A DNA stretch of 64,000 bases from an uncultured Lachnospiraceae bacterium (GTDB lineage Bacteria; Bacillota; Clostridia; Lachnospirales; Lachnospiraceae), in the NCBI GenBank assembly GCA_910585465.1, contig CAJUEW010000015.1, forward strand, positions 15,523-79,522. The letters run 5' to 3'. Each line of letters opens with the position of its first letter. Position 1 is the first letter of the stretch. The position numbers and the translations under genes are program-made. This document shows, piece after piece, positions 1 through 9,144 of this stretch. Below the pieces are notes generated by a model. That model had not been told where the DNA came from, ran no database searches, and saw only the letters and a list, made by a program, of their open reading frames with translations.

Positions 1-116
1 GGAAAATGACAGACCTCCGCATATGGGGCGATTTCCCATAGCGGCGGTCGGATCTTGTACAGGGTTTTTCTTTATGTTCTCCGCAAATATCCAGTTGTCA
101 TCCTGCGAGCTGTTTC

Positions 117-746
117 TTATACCGGGCACAGACTGCCGCGCTTTAATTTCAAAATAATATCCGCCTGTGCCGCCAGTTCGTTTGAATGGGTTACAACAAT
201 CACACATTTATTCAGCCCATGTGCGCTTTCTTTCAATATGCCCGTTATTTCCCCCGCAGTATCCTCGTCAAGGTTCCCTGTCGGCTCATCCGCTAAGATG
301 ACAGGGGTATCTGAGGCTAAAGCGCGGGCTATTGCCACACGCTGCTGCTGTCCGCCGGACAGCTTCATCACATTACGTTTTGCTTCCTCGGCTGTCAGCC
401 CAAGCCGCAGGAGCATGGGTAGGGCGTCCTTTTTCGCTGTCAATGCCACATTTTCCATCGGCGTCATATAATCAATAAGGTTATAGCTTTGAAATATCAG
501 TGAGACATGACTGCTCCTGTGACAGGCAAGCCCTCGCTGTGCAATATCCTCACTGTCAAAAAGGATTTCACCTTTTTGCGGAATATCCAGCCCGCCGATC
601 AGCGACAACAGCGTTGTCTTGCCGGAGCCGGACGACCCAAGGATGGCATACATTTTCCCTGCTTCAAATTCAGTAGTTACGTTTGACAATATCGGTCTGC
701 CCTTCTCATAGGCATAACATATCTCTTTCATTTCCAGAACAGCCAT
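117..746 (-). CDS. ABC transporter ATP-binding protein (MacB/LolD-like)
   Basis: This is the ATPase of an FtsX-type ABC exporter. The 209-residue protein carries Walker A GSSGSGKTT (about residues 37-45), a Q-loop glutamine near 86, the signature LSGGQ (about 129-133), Walker B ILADEPTGNLD (about 150-160) and the switch histidine in VVTHSNE near 187. The start at 746 is preferred because AGGAGG lies 9 bases upstream; a longer TTG start at 764 would place the ribosome site inside the gene. It follows the permease gene in the same operon with a 14-base gap. Its family couples ATP hydrolysis to mechanical work by an FtsX-like permease, often exporting peptides, lipids or antimicrobials. The substrate cannot be read from the sequence. 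Confidence 0.93.
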   Translation of the reverse strand: MAVLEMKEICYAYEKGRPILSNVTTEFEAGKMYAILGSSGSGKTTLLSLIGGLDIPQKGEILFDSEDIAQRGLACHRSSHVSLIFQSYNLIDYMTPMENVALTAKKDALPMLLRLGLTAEEAKRNVMKLSGGQQQRVAIARALASDTPVILADEPTGNLDEDTAGEITGILKESAHGLNKCVIVVTHSNELAAQADIILKLKRGSLCPV

Positions 747-760
747 TCTGCATTTCCTCC

Positions 761-2209
761 TCAACTCATTTTTGATAAAATTTTATGGGGTTTCAGGCGC
801 ATTACCGACAGTGAGGAAATGCCCACCGAAAGAATGATAACGGTCATGCCTATAAGGTAGAGCTGCAACATATTGCAAAAATCAATCTTAACGCTGATCT
901 GCTCCCTATCTGCTTCTGCCCCGTCTATCGAAACTTCCACTTCCGGGGCGGTATCCTGACCGGAAGGCATATCAGACAAATCAGAATCATCTTTTATGCT
1001 GACCACCACATCCTTACTGAATCCGTCTTTTTGGGTTATGGCCACTCCCGCTGCCTGTTCATCACTAACTGAAATATTCTGCTGCAGCAATCCACTCGCA
1101 AACTGCCCTGCAACTGCACTGCTTGTAAAATAAGAGCATCCAAAAGCGATCACCGCAATCATCAAAGCCTCCGTGAGATATTGTCCTATTATCCTTGTCT
1201 TTCCAATTCCAAGGGATAGCAATACACCTGTTTCGTGGATGCGGCTCCTTCCCCACATGGTGAGTATCAATGAGAGGATGACCGCGCTCACCAATGCAAT
1301 CACCCATATTATGGATGACATCAAAGCCTGCAGTTTCTGCAATGGCGCAGCCGCATCCAGATAAGTCTGGTTGTTGGTTGTGACCGCAAAGGCACGCCAG
1401 TCAACAGAGGATAGTCCATTCACTTTTGAAATGATGCTGTCAAGCTGCGCCGGATCATATACGGTAAATGCCACGCTGTCAAAGCCCGCCGGTTTATCCC
1501 CGAATAAGTCCTGCAAAGTATTAATGTCAGTAAAAATCTGGTTTTCTGCTTTTTCATAAGTGACAATATTGGCAAGCGGCGAATCGGGTTTTAGAATCTC
1601 GTAAATGCCGATGACCCTGACATCTACAGTCCTGTCAGCCTGCAGGGAAATAAAGCTGCCTAATCCCAGACTGTTCGCCTCTGCCAGGTCTTTGCTGATA
1701 ACTGCAACATTGCTTTCATTTCCCGTGATATGGTTTCCTTCAATCAGTTTGGCAATTCCTGATTGAAAAAAACTGCTGTTTTCAGTATCCGCCACAGTCC
1801 TGGCATATACCAGATTATTAAACTCCGCTTTCATAGGGACATTTCCGGGAAATACATCAAGGGCTGTGGAAACAAAAGTCTTGGTTTCAGCATCATAGCT
1901 TTTCATGCCGTCTATGGACATGACGGCATCAATCACGTCCTGTGTAATGGGAAGTTCTGTCCAAAGTTCCACATTGCCCTCCCCGTCATTCGTTTCCCTG
2001 AAATATGGATTGCTTTCTGAAAATTCAACTGTAATGTAAAATTCGCCGCCTAAAGCCTCCCTCAGTTTTTTTTGCTCCGCCTGTGATACCTTTTCAACCG
2101 AAAGCCCGGTCAATACAAAAGTTGCCATAATAAGAAGAATGAAAAAGAGCAGAACGCTTTTCCCCTTTTTCCGTGTGACGTAGAGATACGCCCGTCTGAT
2201 AGTTCCCAT
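761..2209 (-). CDS. FtsX-family ABC transporter permease
   Basis: Membrane subunit of the exporter whose ATPase follows it. The 482-residue protein begins with a basic stretch and one membrane helix (about residues 18-36). A large extracellular MacB-type domain of about 270 residues follows, then two adjacent helices (about 300-370) and a last helix near the C-terminus before the basic tail LKPHKILSKMS. This is the FtsX/MacB layout. The start is set at the methionine preceded by GGAGG at 2212-2216; a reading frame extending upstream to 2359 would run through the promoter. The acidic Ser/Asp-rich stretch just before the last helix is an insert of unknown role. A candidate response-regulator site lies upstream, so the permease/ATPase pair may have its own promoter besides the operon promoter at 4.2 kb. 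Confidence 0.9.
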   Translation of the reverse strand: MGTIRRAYLYVTRKKGKSVLLFFILLIMATFVLTGLSVEKVSQAEQKKLREALGGEFYITVEFSESNPYFRETNDGEGNVELWTELPITQDVIDAVMSIDGMKSYDAETKTFVSTALDVFPGNVPMKAEFNNLVYARTVADTENSSFFQSGIAKLIEGNHITGNESNVAVISKDLAEANSLGLGSFISLQADRTVDVRVIGIYEILKPDSPLANIVTYEKAENQIFTDINTLQDLFGDKPAGFDSVAFTVYDPAQLDSIISKVNGLSSVDWRAFAVTTNNQTYLDAAAPLQKLQALMSSIIWVIALVSAVILSLILTMWGRSRIHETGVLLSLGIGKTRIIGQYLTEALMIAVIAFGCSYFTSSAVAGQFASGLLQQNISVSDEQAAGVAITQKDGFSKDVVVSIKDDSDLSDMPSGQDTAPEVEVSIDGAEADREQISVKIDFCNMLQLYLIGMTVIILSVGISSLSVMRLKPHKILSKMS

Positions 2210-2264
2210 TTTGATACCTCCGTTTTCTTCGGTTATTCTTTCTGATGCTGGTATCGTACACCCC

Positions 2265-2285
2265 CAATGTGGAATCAGTATGAAA
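2265..2285. promoter_or_regulatory. Candidate response-regulator operator, copy 2
   Basis: CAATGTGGAAT-N4-ATGAAA, matching 19 of 21 positions of the site at 4179-4199 upstream of the regulator gene. A further ATGTGGAA half-site follows 22 bases on, at about 2289-2296. It lies about 55-75 bases before the permease start. The shared position in the two promoters of one two-component/ABC locus suggests that the regulator binds here. This is inference. Confidence 0.5.
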
Positions 2286-2366
2286 CGTATGTGGAACAGA
2301 AAAGAAATTAAAAAAACTCCCCATTCTGCCGGAGAGCTTTTCCCATTCATTATTTCCAATGAATTG

Positions 2367-3482
2367 TTATAAATGAATTGTAAATCTCATTCCCTGTGGT
2401 TCTTCCATCGGGCGGAATGAATAAGAAATATCCATTGACCTTAATAATGTGTCTATGATATACAGCCCAAGCCCGTTCCCTCCCTTGTCGCGGTCTCTTG
2501 CAAAGTCAGGACGGTAAAACGGTAGGGATATATGCCGCAGTGCTTCTTTGGGGATGGGGACGCATTCGTTTTCTATAAGGATATTGCGCCCGTCGAAATA
2601 TACGGAAACTGTTCTTCCCGGTTCCGTGTATGCCACGGCATTGGCAAGGATATTTGACACTGCTTTTCCAAACATCTGAGGCGGCATTGCCGCCACAAAA
2701 CTGTCCGGCAGCCCAAGCCGGAAGACGGTTCCTTTTGCCTTAGCGATCAGCATATACGGCTCGCATAAGGAAGAAAGCAGCTCTGACAGGTCAACTTCCA
2801 CTGCTTCCTCGTTTTCTGCGGACATCCCTGCCTTTGAGGTTTCAAGGATATCATGTATCATATCCGCGAGGCGTCCTGTCATTTCCCTGCACTCCGGCAG
2901 GTAAGTGTCATAATCCTTATATTTCCCGACACCAAGTATCATGTTCTCCAACGTAGCATTCAGCGCAGTGACCGGCGTTTTCAATTCATGGGAAGCGGCC
3001 CGCAGGAAATCAGCCTTTGACCTCTCGCTCTCACTTACACGCTGTTTCTCAATCTCAAGACTCTCAATAGCCGACAGCAGGCTCTTGTATAGATGGTTGA
3101 TATTATCTGCCAGTATGCCAATTTCATCTTTTGAGTTGATTTTACAGGCTACATCCCTTTCCATCCGTGCCATCTGCTCCGTCACCGCCCCAATCTGTTT
3201 TATGGGAACCGTGATCTTCCCCGAAAATACAAAGGAACAAGCTATGGAAATAACCACACAGCAAATCAAAGATAGCGGCAGGGCTTTCAGGACAGTCCGC
3301 GTAACATAGTCTGCCACATTCAAGCTTGTATCGAAAGACAATTCATCGTTCGGGCTGACTGAGACAATAAGCCATTCCGGTTTTGTAAATAAATAGAGCA
3401 ATAAGTGGGCAATTACAACGATAAAGAGCATCAGCCCTAATGTATAAAAAAAGGTTTTAGGGAATAGCTTCATCTTTTTCAC
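2367..3482 (-). CDS. Sensor histidine kinase
   Basis: Membrane sensor kinase that phosphorylates the regulator encoded just upstream. Of 371 residues, two helices (about 10-32 and 67-88) flank only 35 outside residues, so it is an intramembrane-type sensor with almost no extracellular domain. A HAMP-like linker follows, then the H-box SHELKTPVTALNATLEN with the phospho-acceptor at His165, an N-box (NILANAVAYTE) and the GGNGLGLYIID G-box. The start codon overlaps the regulator stop codon as ATGA (3479-3482), which indicates translational coupling. Small sensors of this kind next to FtsX-type transporters commonly sense envelope stress or antimicrobial peptides. The ligand here is unknown. Confidence 0.93.
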   Translation of the reverse strand: MKKMKLFPKTFFYTLGLMLFIVVIAHLLLYLFTKPEWLIVSVSPNDELSFDTSLNVADYVTRTVLKALPLSLICCVVISIACSFVFSGKITVPIKQIGAVTEQMARMERDVACKINSKDEIGILADNINHLYKSLLSAIESLEIEKQRVSESERSKADFLRAASHELKTPVTALNATLENMILGVGKYKDYDTYLPECREMTGRLADMIHDILETSKAGMSAENEEAVEVDLSELLSSLCEPYMLIAKAKGTVFRLGLPDSFVAAMPPQMFGKAVSNILANAVAYTEPGRTVSVYFDGRNILIENECVPIPKEALRHISLPFYRPDFARDRDKGGNGLGLYIIDTLLRSMDISYSFRPMEEPQGMRFTIHL

Positions 3483-4144
3483 TGCTCCACCTCGTATTTG
3501 TATCCTATGCCTTTGACGGTGACAATACAGTCAAGCCGGAGCTTCTTCCGCAGGTTTTTAATGTAGGTATCAACCGTCCGATCAATGATTGGGCAGCTGT
3601 CTCCCCACAGGTCATCCAATATCTGTGAGCGGGTAAGCACCAGCCCTTTATGCTCCACAAGCAGCTTCAGCAAGTCTATCTCTTTCGGGGTAATGTCGAT
3701 TTTGCCGCTTTTGTCCCTTGCTGTATAGCCGGAGAAATTTACTGTAACATCCCCAAAAGTCATGATGTCGGATATGGCGCCTTTTCCACACCGCCGCAAA
3801 AGTGCTGTAATGCGTCGCCCCAACAGAATCATGGAAAAAGGTTTTGTGATGTAATCATCCGCCTGTTCATCAAAACTCGTCACCTGCGTATATTCATCTT
3901 CAAGCGCCGTAAGCATAAGGATGGGTACTGAATTTTTCTGCCGTATCTCATGCAGGACGGAAAGCCCCGATACTTTGGGGAGCATGATATCAAGTACAAC
4001 AAGGTCCATATCACCCCTGCCAAATATTTGCAAGCCTTCCGCACCGTCATAAGCGGGAATGACATCATGCCCTGCCGATCTTAGGTATTCGCATATTGCC
4101 TCGTTTGTTTTCCTGTCATCTTCCACAATTAGTAATGCCGCCAT
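3479..4144 (-). CDS. OmpR-family response regulator
   Basis: Cytoplasmic DNA-binding response regulator of 221 residues. The receiver domain has the acidic pair EDD at 8-10, the phospho-acceptor Asp52 in VVLDIMLP and the conserved lysine in ITKPFS near 102. The C-terminal winged helix has the OmpR pattern KEIDLLKLL...DRTVDTYIKNLRKKL...VKGIGYKY. AGGAGGTGC lies directly before the start. It is first in a four-gene minus-strand unit (regulator, kinase, permease, ATPase) and probably controls its own operon through the repeated motif at 4179-4199 and 2265-2285. Confidence 0.95.
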   Translation of the reverse strand: MAALLIVEDDRKTNEAICEYLRSAGHDVIPAYDGAEGLQIFGRGDMDLVVLDIMLPKVSGLSVLHEIRQKNSVPILMLTALEDEYTQVTSFDEQADDYITKPFSMILLGRRITALLRRCGKGAISDIMTFGDVTVNFSGYTARDKSGKIDITPKEIDLLKLLVEHKGLVLTRSQILDDLWGDSCPIIDRTVDTYIKNLRKKLRLDCIVTVKGIGYKYEVEQ

Positions 4145-4178
4145 ATAAGCACCTCCTGATATTTTGAGTTTACCATCT

Positions 4179-4199
4179 CAATGTGGAATAAATATGAAA
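4179..4199. promoter_or_regulatory. Candidate response-regulator operator, copy 1
   Basis: CAATGTGGAAT-N4-ATGAAA, located 35-55 bases upstream of the regulator start and nearly identical to 2265-2285. Read in the direction of the operon it contains TTCATA and TTCCACA elements one helical turn apart, as expected for an OmpR-family dimer site. The remainder of 4200-4396 shows no recognisable gene. Confidence 0.5.
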
Positions 4200-4396
4200 T
4201 CATACGATTCAGAAGAAATATTTTTACCCTCTAGAATCGCTCACTGGAGATGCCATTTCAGAGCATGAAAGAAACCGCATTGTGCTATAGCATGAGAAAG
4301 AAGTCCGCACAACTCCCTGAACGTGCTAGCCATTCCTCCCACAAGGCTTCACTGGCGCTGCATATAGGATTTCAGATTTTCCGTGCTTTGCCGATA

Positions 4397-5275
4397 TTAC
4401 ACCCTCTGCCACAGCAGCATACTATCCTGAAACGCAGCCGCCAGTTTTCCATTGTCCTTCAGCCATGAAAGGTAAGAGCGCACCGTACTGCCCACCAACA
4501 CATACTGCTCAAAATTCATGGAAAGCCCATAGCCCTTGAACACTTCCTGCAAAATATTTTCAAAGCAGATTGGCTCCTTACAGATGGATAAAATCCTCCC
4601 CGCCACTTCATGCACCTTATCTCGGTTGTAACAGACAAGTTCCTTTATATCATCAGACGCCTCCGCATGGGCAGGAACGAATATGGCAGCCTCCATCCCC
4701 TCCACCATATCCAGTGTTTCCAGATAAGCACCCACGTCATAAATGAAGGAAATGGCATATTTCTCCAATGTCTCTCTGCTGCTGATGCAGTCCGCAAGGA
4801 ATACCACCCCGTCCGGCATGCGGAATCCGACCATATCAAAGAAATGCCCTGGAAGCGGTATCACTTCAATCTCCTTCGGGAAACTTTCATCTGAGAAATC
4901 CGTCACATTGCTCTCCTGCGCCATCAGGAATTTATGCCGTAATTCCATACACGGATAACCGCCATAAAGAAAGGACGGCTCCAGCACCGGGTATTTTGTA
5001 AAAGCCGCCTCAATCCCACTGGAATAGACCTTGCATCCTGTCTGCCCCTGCAGGTATTTGTTTCCGCCGATATGGTCAGCATTGGAATGGGTATTCAGTA
5101 TAGCAGTCAGATGCCAGCCGTTCTTATCCAGTATCTGCCTGACCTTCCTCCCTGCATCCTTGTCATTCCCGCTGTCAACCAGATAGACATTATCCTTGTC
5201 CAGAACGTAGACACCTATCTTTGCCGGACAGTTTATGTAATAACACTTTTCACTAATCTGCACCAATTCGTACAT
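4397..5275 (-). CDS. Metallo-beta-lactamase-fold hydrolase
   Basis: Soluble 292-residue MBL-fold enzyme. The metal motif reads THSNADHIGG (residues 62-71), that is H63-x-N65-x-D67-H68: the second histidine of the usual HxHxDH is asparagine. Later ligands are His in LPGHFFDM and Asp in VFLADCISS. The C-terminal roughly 90 residues are helical and hold a winged-helix-like segment, as in several MBL proteins annotated as hydrolases of unknown substrate. The gene stands alone on the minus strand with GAGGAGG before the start. Substrate cannot be assigned; Asn at the second metal position suggests altered metal loading or simply a subfamily variant. Confidence 0.85.
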   Translation of the reverse strand: MYELVQISEKCYYINCPAKIGVYVLDKDNVYLVDSGNDKDAGRKVRQILDKNGWHLTAILNTHSNADHIGGNKYLQGQTGCKVYSSGIEAAFTKYPVLEPSFLYGGYPCMELRHKFLMAQESNVTDFSDESFPKEIEVIPLPGHFFDMVGFRMPDGVVFLADCISSRETLEKYAISFIYDVGAYLETLDMVEGMEAAIFVPAHAEASDDIKELVCYNRDKVHEVAGRILSICKEPICFENILQEVFKGYGLSMNFEQYVLVGSTVRSYLSWLKDNGKLAAAFQDSMLLWQRV

Positions 5276-5372
5276 TTTTCATTTCCTCCTCGCTTCCATT
5301 TCCTATTACTTCGGCAGAATACCGTTCCCGCTAAAGTAAAAGCCGCATTGATTATATCACAGAAAAGAGGCG

Positions 5373-5786
5373 ATGTGCTTCGGCTGGATAGACAGCACTA
5401 CAAAGAAAATGGATAACTGGGTGACTGCCCAAAGGCTGGCTCCAAGGAGAAAAGGCAGTTTATGGTCTGAACTCAATAAAGAGCGCTGCCGGAGAATGGA
5501 ACGCCTCGGACGCATGACAGATGCCGGGAGAGCCGTACTTCCCGATATGTCACCAAAAGGATTTACCATTGATGCGGATATCGAAAAAGCCTTAAAAGCC
5601 GAATCCATTGTCTGGGAGAATTTTCAGAAATTCCCGCCCTTGTACCAGCGGGTACGGATTGACACCATCCAGATCAAAAAGAAACAGCCTGAACTGTTCC
5701 AAAGCAGATTACAGAAACTGATTGACAATACAAGGGAAGGCATTATGTATGGAGAATGGAATGATAACGGGCGACTGACAGAATAA
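5373..5786 (+). pseudogene. YdeI/OmpD-associated family protein, 5' truncated
   Basis: The reading frame begins at CFGWIDS, a motif that normally lies about 60 residues into YdeI/OmpD-associated proteins. It then follows the family to its end (PRRKGSLWSELNKER, VRIDTIQIKKKQPELFQSR, LIDNTREG). The N-terminal third is missing: upstream DNA (5290-5372) does not encode it in any frame. No convincing ribosome site precedes the ATG, so this is treated as a remnant. A second, independently damaged family member lies at 29829-30261. Confidence 0.75.
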
Positions 5787-5875
5787 ATAGCTTCATTTAG
5801 TCATTTGGTTTTTATCGTTTTCCTCATATGCCGTTTCGACAATATCGCCATATTCACAGCCCTATCCCAAAACGC

Positions 5876-5913
5876 AAAAAAAGAGGAGCCCACCAGCCAC
5901 TCCGGTGAACCCC
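5876..5913 (-). terminator. Possible Rho-independent terminator (minus strand)
   Basis: Imperfect stem formed by 5885-5894 and 5904-5913 with GU pairs, followed on the minus strand by seven T residues (5876-5882). It would stop transcripts running leftward out of the IS element. The rest of 5787-6018 holds nothing else recognisable. Confidence 0.45.
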
Positions 5914-6018
5914 TCCACGCTCAAAATCCCTATCATTAAAATTTGTCCTCAAAGTCAGCCTTGGGTACATTGTATCAAATTGTGGTACGCAAACCCGTAA
6001 GAGGATATACCGTCAACC

Positions 6019-7038
6019 TGGTGTTAGTATATAAGTGTGGACAGGAAAAGTTGAACAACCTATACTATCAAGTGAAAGAACAAAGGAGATGTGGGGCATG
6101 GCAAAAAACCAAAAATCTTATACTCCGGAATTTAAGCAGCAGATCGTGGATCTGTACAATGCCGGAGGAACCTCGTATCCGCAGATGGAACGTGAATATG
6201 GCGTAAATCGGAGCACATCAGTAACTGGGTGAAACAGCTCTCTCCCATCAGGGTATCGGAGGAGGAAACGGTCACCCTCAAGGAGTATAGAGCCCTCCAG
6301 AAAGAAATCCAGCGCCTTAAGATTGAGAATGAAATATTAAAAAAAGCGACCGCCATATTCGCAAAAGAACAATAACCAAGATTGTGACTTTTATCCAGAA
6401 TCATCTAAACCATTACACGGTATCCCAGCTTTGCAGTGCCCTGAAATTCCTAAGGAGTACCTATTACAAGGCTCTGGTTTGTGTACCCTCAAACCGTCAG
6501 GAGGAATATGAGGAATTCGGCAGGAAGGTAAAACAGGTTTACGATGACTCTAAACAAAGATATGGTGCTGTCAAGATAGGGCGCACCCTCAATGATAACG
6601 GGACACCATGCAAACCACGGAACCGCGCCGGATGACAAAATAAATATTCTGAAACGTGATTTTGAGGCGGAAACCATCAATCCCAGGGGATTATTCTCCA
6701 CAGTGATTTGGGAAGCCAGTACACGAGCCAGGCATTTGAGAGGTATCTGATCCGCCATGGGATACTCTATTCATTCACCCGTAAAGGAAATCCCTATGAC
6801 AATGCCTGCATAGAATCCTTCCATTCCATGTTGAAAAAAGAAGAGATATATCTGCACACATACCAGGATTTCAGAGAAGCCCGGAGGGCAATCTTTGAGT
6901 ATATAGAGGGCTGGTATAACCGAAAAAGGATTTATAGTACCCTTGGTTATATGACACCACAGCAGAAGGAGGATGAGGAATCAAAAAAGGCAGCATAACC
7001 TTTCAACTTTTTGTGTCCAAAGTATTGACATAAGTCCA
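6019..7038 (+). mobile_element. Decayed IS3-family (IS150-like) insertion sequence
   Basis: Both ends form a 42-base imperfect inverted repeat beginning TGG and ending CCA (6019-6060 and 6997-7038) with the core GGACA..AAAAGTTGAA. Inside, orfA starts near 6098 (MAKNQKSYTPEFKQQIVDLY) with a frameshift near 6210, after which a leucine-zipper-like segment continues to 6375. OrfB (from 6384) has the HTH_21-like start but then loses at least two blocks near 6600 and 6690, including the first catalytic Asp. The end retains the later DDE motif segments (GSQYTS, NPYDNACIESF, YNRKRIYSTLGY). At about 1.02 kb against a usual 1.4 kb the element cannot transpose on its own. No target duplication is visible. 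Confidence 0.88.
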
Positions 7039-7052
7039 TGAATTATCCCTCC

Positions 7053-7796
7053 CTAATATCCGATTTCTTCCAGCCAGTTACGGATTGTTTCCTGACATTC
7101 CGGGATGTCATCCCGGTACACCCCTAACACATTGATTTCTATTTCACTGTCTGGCAGCACCGCCGAAATATCCTTCACACTGGATGCCAGCCCGCCAGTC
7201 CCGTGGGAGCAGAACAGCACTACCTTTTTGCCGTCTAAGTCATTTTCCTCCAAAAAAGAGAAAACTGGCATCGGCGCACTGTACCACCAATTCGGAAAAC
7301 CCAAAAATACGGTATCATAATCCGCCATATCCGGTACTGTTTCAACTAGCACCGGCCTTGCATCTTCTGCCTTTTCGTCTGCGGCACGGTCAAGGCATTC
7401 ACCATAATCCGCTGAGTACGGTTCTTCCACCTTGACAGAGAATAAATCCCCGCCTGTCTCCTGCTGAATCCACGTTGCCATCTGCGCTACATTTCCAGGA
7501 GCCTGCACACTGGCTGACGTAACAGCATCGATCCCGGAAGTGTCCGCCGCATTCTCTGCCCATGTAAAATATGCAATCAGTATTTTATTCTGCTCCCTCT
7601 GTTCATCCGCAGGCTCTGCCTCTGCCAGTGTTTCCCCTTCCGTGACCGGCTCCGTTTCTGTAATCGTTTCTGAAGAGGACGGCACTGGCGACACTGCTGC
7701 ATCACCGGATTCTAAAGAACCACAGCCGACAAGAGAAAACGCCGTCGCAATCACCCCAAAAACGGTTATCCATTTTTTCACAGGCTTTCTACCCAT
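7053..7796 (-). CDS. Secreted flavodoxin lipoprotein
   Basis: A 247-residue lipoprotein: basic N-terminus, hydrophobic core and lipobox SLVGC with Cys25, then a Ser/Thr/Glu-rich linker to about residue 70, then a flavodoxin_4-type domain. FMN-site elements are visible: IAYFTWAE for the phosphate loop, GFPNWWYSAPMP for the 60s loop and FCSHGTGGLASS for the 90s loop. After the phosphate loop it carries an insertion (DTSGIDAVTSASV) like the one in the gene at 12230. It is last in the minus-strand flavodoxin run. An FMN protein anchored outside the membrane is expected to carry electrons there; partners are discussed in the findings. Confidence 0.85.
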   Translation of the reverse strand: MGRKPVKKWITVFGVIATAFSLVGCGSLESGDAAVSPVPSSSETITETEPVTEGETLAEAEPADEQREQNKILIAYFTWAENAADTSGIDAVTSASVQAPGNVAQMATWIQQETGGDLFSVKVEEPYSADYGECLDRAADEKAEDARPVLVETVPDMADYDTVFLGFPNWWYSAPMPVFSFLEENDLDGKKVVLFCSHGTGGLASSVKDISAVLPDSEIEINVLGVYRDDIPECQETIRNWLEEIGY

Positions 7797-8254
7797 GCTT
7801 TCAGCTCTGCCTGTGACAGCGCTCCATTCAGCATTTTTCCTCCCAGCAAAACCGCGCCGGGGCAGCTTGGTGCAAGTTTTTCCTTCGTATTCCCCAGCCC
7901 GCTTCCGCCGGAGGTGGCAAACAGTACAATCGTTTTTCCCGAAAAATCATAGCTTTCCAAAAATGTGTTGATGATTGTCGGCGCAACATACCACCAGATG
8001 GGGAAACCGACAAATACCACTTCATACTGATCCATATCTTCCATTTTCCCGGCAATCCCAGGACGGGACTTGGGATCATTCATCTCCACGCTGCTCCGGC
8101 TTTTCTCATCCATCCAGTCAAGGTCTTCCCTGCTGTAAGGAATCTCCGGCTTGATCTCATACAAGTCTGCGCCTGCTGCCTCCGACAGCTTCCATGCCGC
8201 TTTGGCCGTCACGCCGCTTGCAGAAAAGTACGCTACTAACATTTTTTTGCTCAT
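7778..8254 (-). CDS. Cytoplasmic flavodoxin
   Basis: A 158-residue flavodoxin without signal peptide, unlike most of its neighbours. The phosphate loop reads VAYFSASGVTAK, the tryptophan loop GFPIWWYVAP and the third loop FATSGGSGLG. The start at 8254 is chosen because GGAGGTA lies 6 bases upstream; an in-frame extension to 8302 would enter the MATE remnant. The 3' end overlaps the next gene by 19 bases. It closely resembles the flavodoxin at 50760-51236 in length and motifs (SASGVTAK, RSSVEMND), suggesting duplication or repeated acquisition. Likely a low-potential electron carrier; no specific partner can be named. Confidence 0.9.
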   Translation of the reverse strand: MSKKMLVAYFSASGVTAKAAWKLSEAAGADLYEIKPEIPYSREDLDWMDEKSRSSVEMNDPKSRPGIAGKMEDMDQYEVVFVGFPIWWYVAPTIINTFLESYDFSGKTIVLFATSGGSGLGNTKEKLAPSCPGAVLLGGKMLNGALSQAELKAWVESL

Positions 8255-8271
8255 TACAACTACCTCCATTT

Positions 8272-9108
8272 TTATGATTGAATTACCTGGAAGGTTTTCC
8301 ACTTCCCGGTCTTTTCCCTCCAGATGAACAGGACGGCCCGGACGGTCCAGTCACATACCATGGCAAGGGCAATCCCAATCGCGCCCATGTGCAGGATGCT
8401 CCCAAGCAGGTAGGATAAAAACAGCCGCATTGCAACTGTAGAAAGCACCGATACATACATGGTAAGTTTCACATCCCCCGCCGCGCGGAGTCCATTGCTT
8501 AGTGCCCCAGAAAAAGGATACGCCGCAGCATTGAATACATTATGAATCAGCACCAGCCATATTACCAGCCGTTTTGTTTCCGGTGACAGCGAATAAAAAT
8601 GCAAAAATACCGGAGTCAGCAGAAAGATGAAAAGGTTCTATGCCGTCGAAATCAAAAGCGTCAGCTTTGTAAGTTTCTTAAAATAATATCCTGCTGCTTC
8701 CGTATTTCCGGTTCCCATACACTGCCCAATCACAGTAATGAATACCAGCCCCATGGCAACACCAGCCAAAGCCGCCAATGACCAGATACTCTGTGCCACA
8801 CCGTTTGCCGCAATCTGGTAAGTGCCGAACAAAGCCACAATGCTGCTCAGCGCCACCTTGACAAGCTGGAAAATCCCGTTCTCTATCCCGTTCGGCACCG
8901 CCACATTCAGAATACTTTTCATCAGACTGCCATGCCAGCTAAAAATCCACTTTCCCCGATACACCACCTCGTTCTTTTCCCGAAAGCAGAGAAAAGTGAT
9001 GACCAGCGTATCCGCAAGCCCCACAAACATCACCAGAAGCTGCTCTAAAAACAGGGGTATAATCATTTTTTTAAGTTCCTGATCAGAAAATAAATCATTC
9101 CCGCCCAT
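8272..9108 (-). pseudogene. MATE-family efflux transporter, decayed
   Basis: N-terminal MATE sequence (DQELKKMIIPLFLEQLLVMF) is joined after LADTLVIT directly to a C-terminal-half segment beginning FLCFREKNEVV, so roughly 150-200 residues are deleted. An in-frame TAG at 8638-8640 replaces a tryptophan codon between LLISTA and NLFIFLLTP. The remaining C-terminal part to 8272 is intact MATE sequence ending in a basic tail. It lies inside the flavodoxin run on the same strand, so the original operon probably included a multidrug/flavin-type efflux pump. Confidence 0.88.
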
Positions 9109-9144
9109 TATGTCTTTCCTTTTTCACAAGAGCAATATCCTGCC

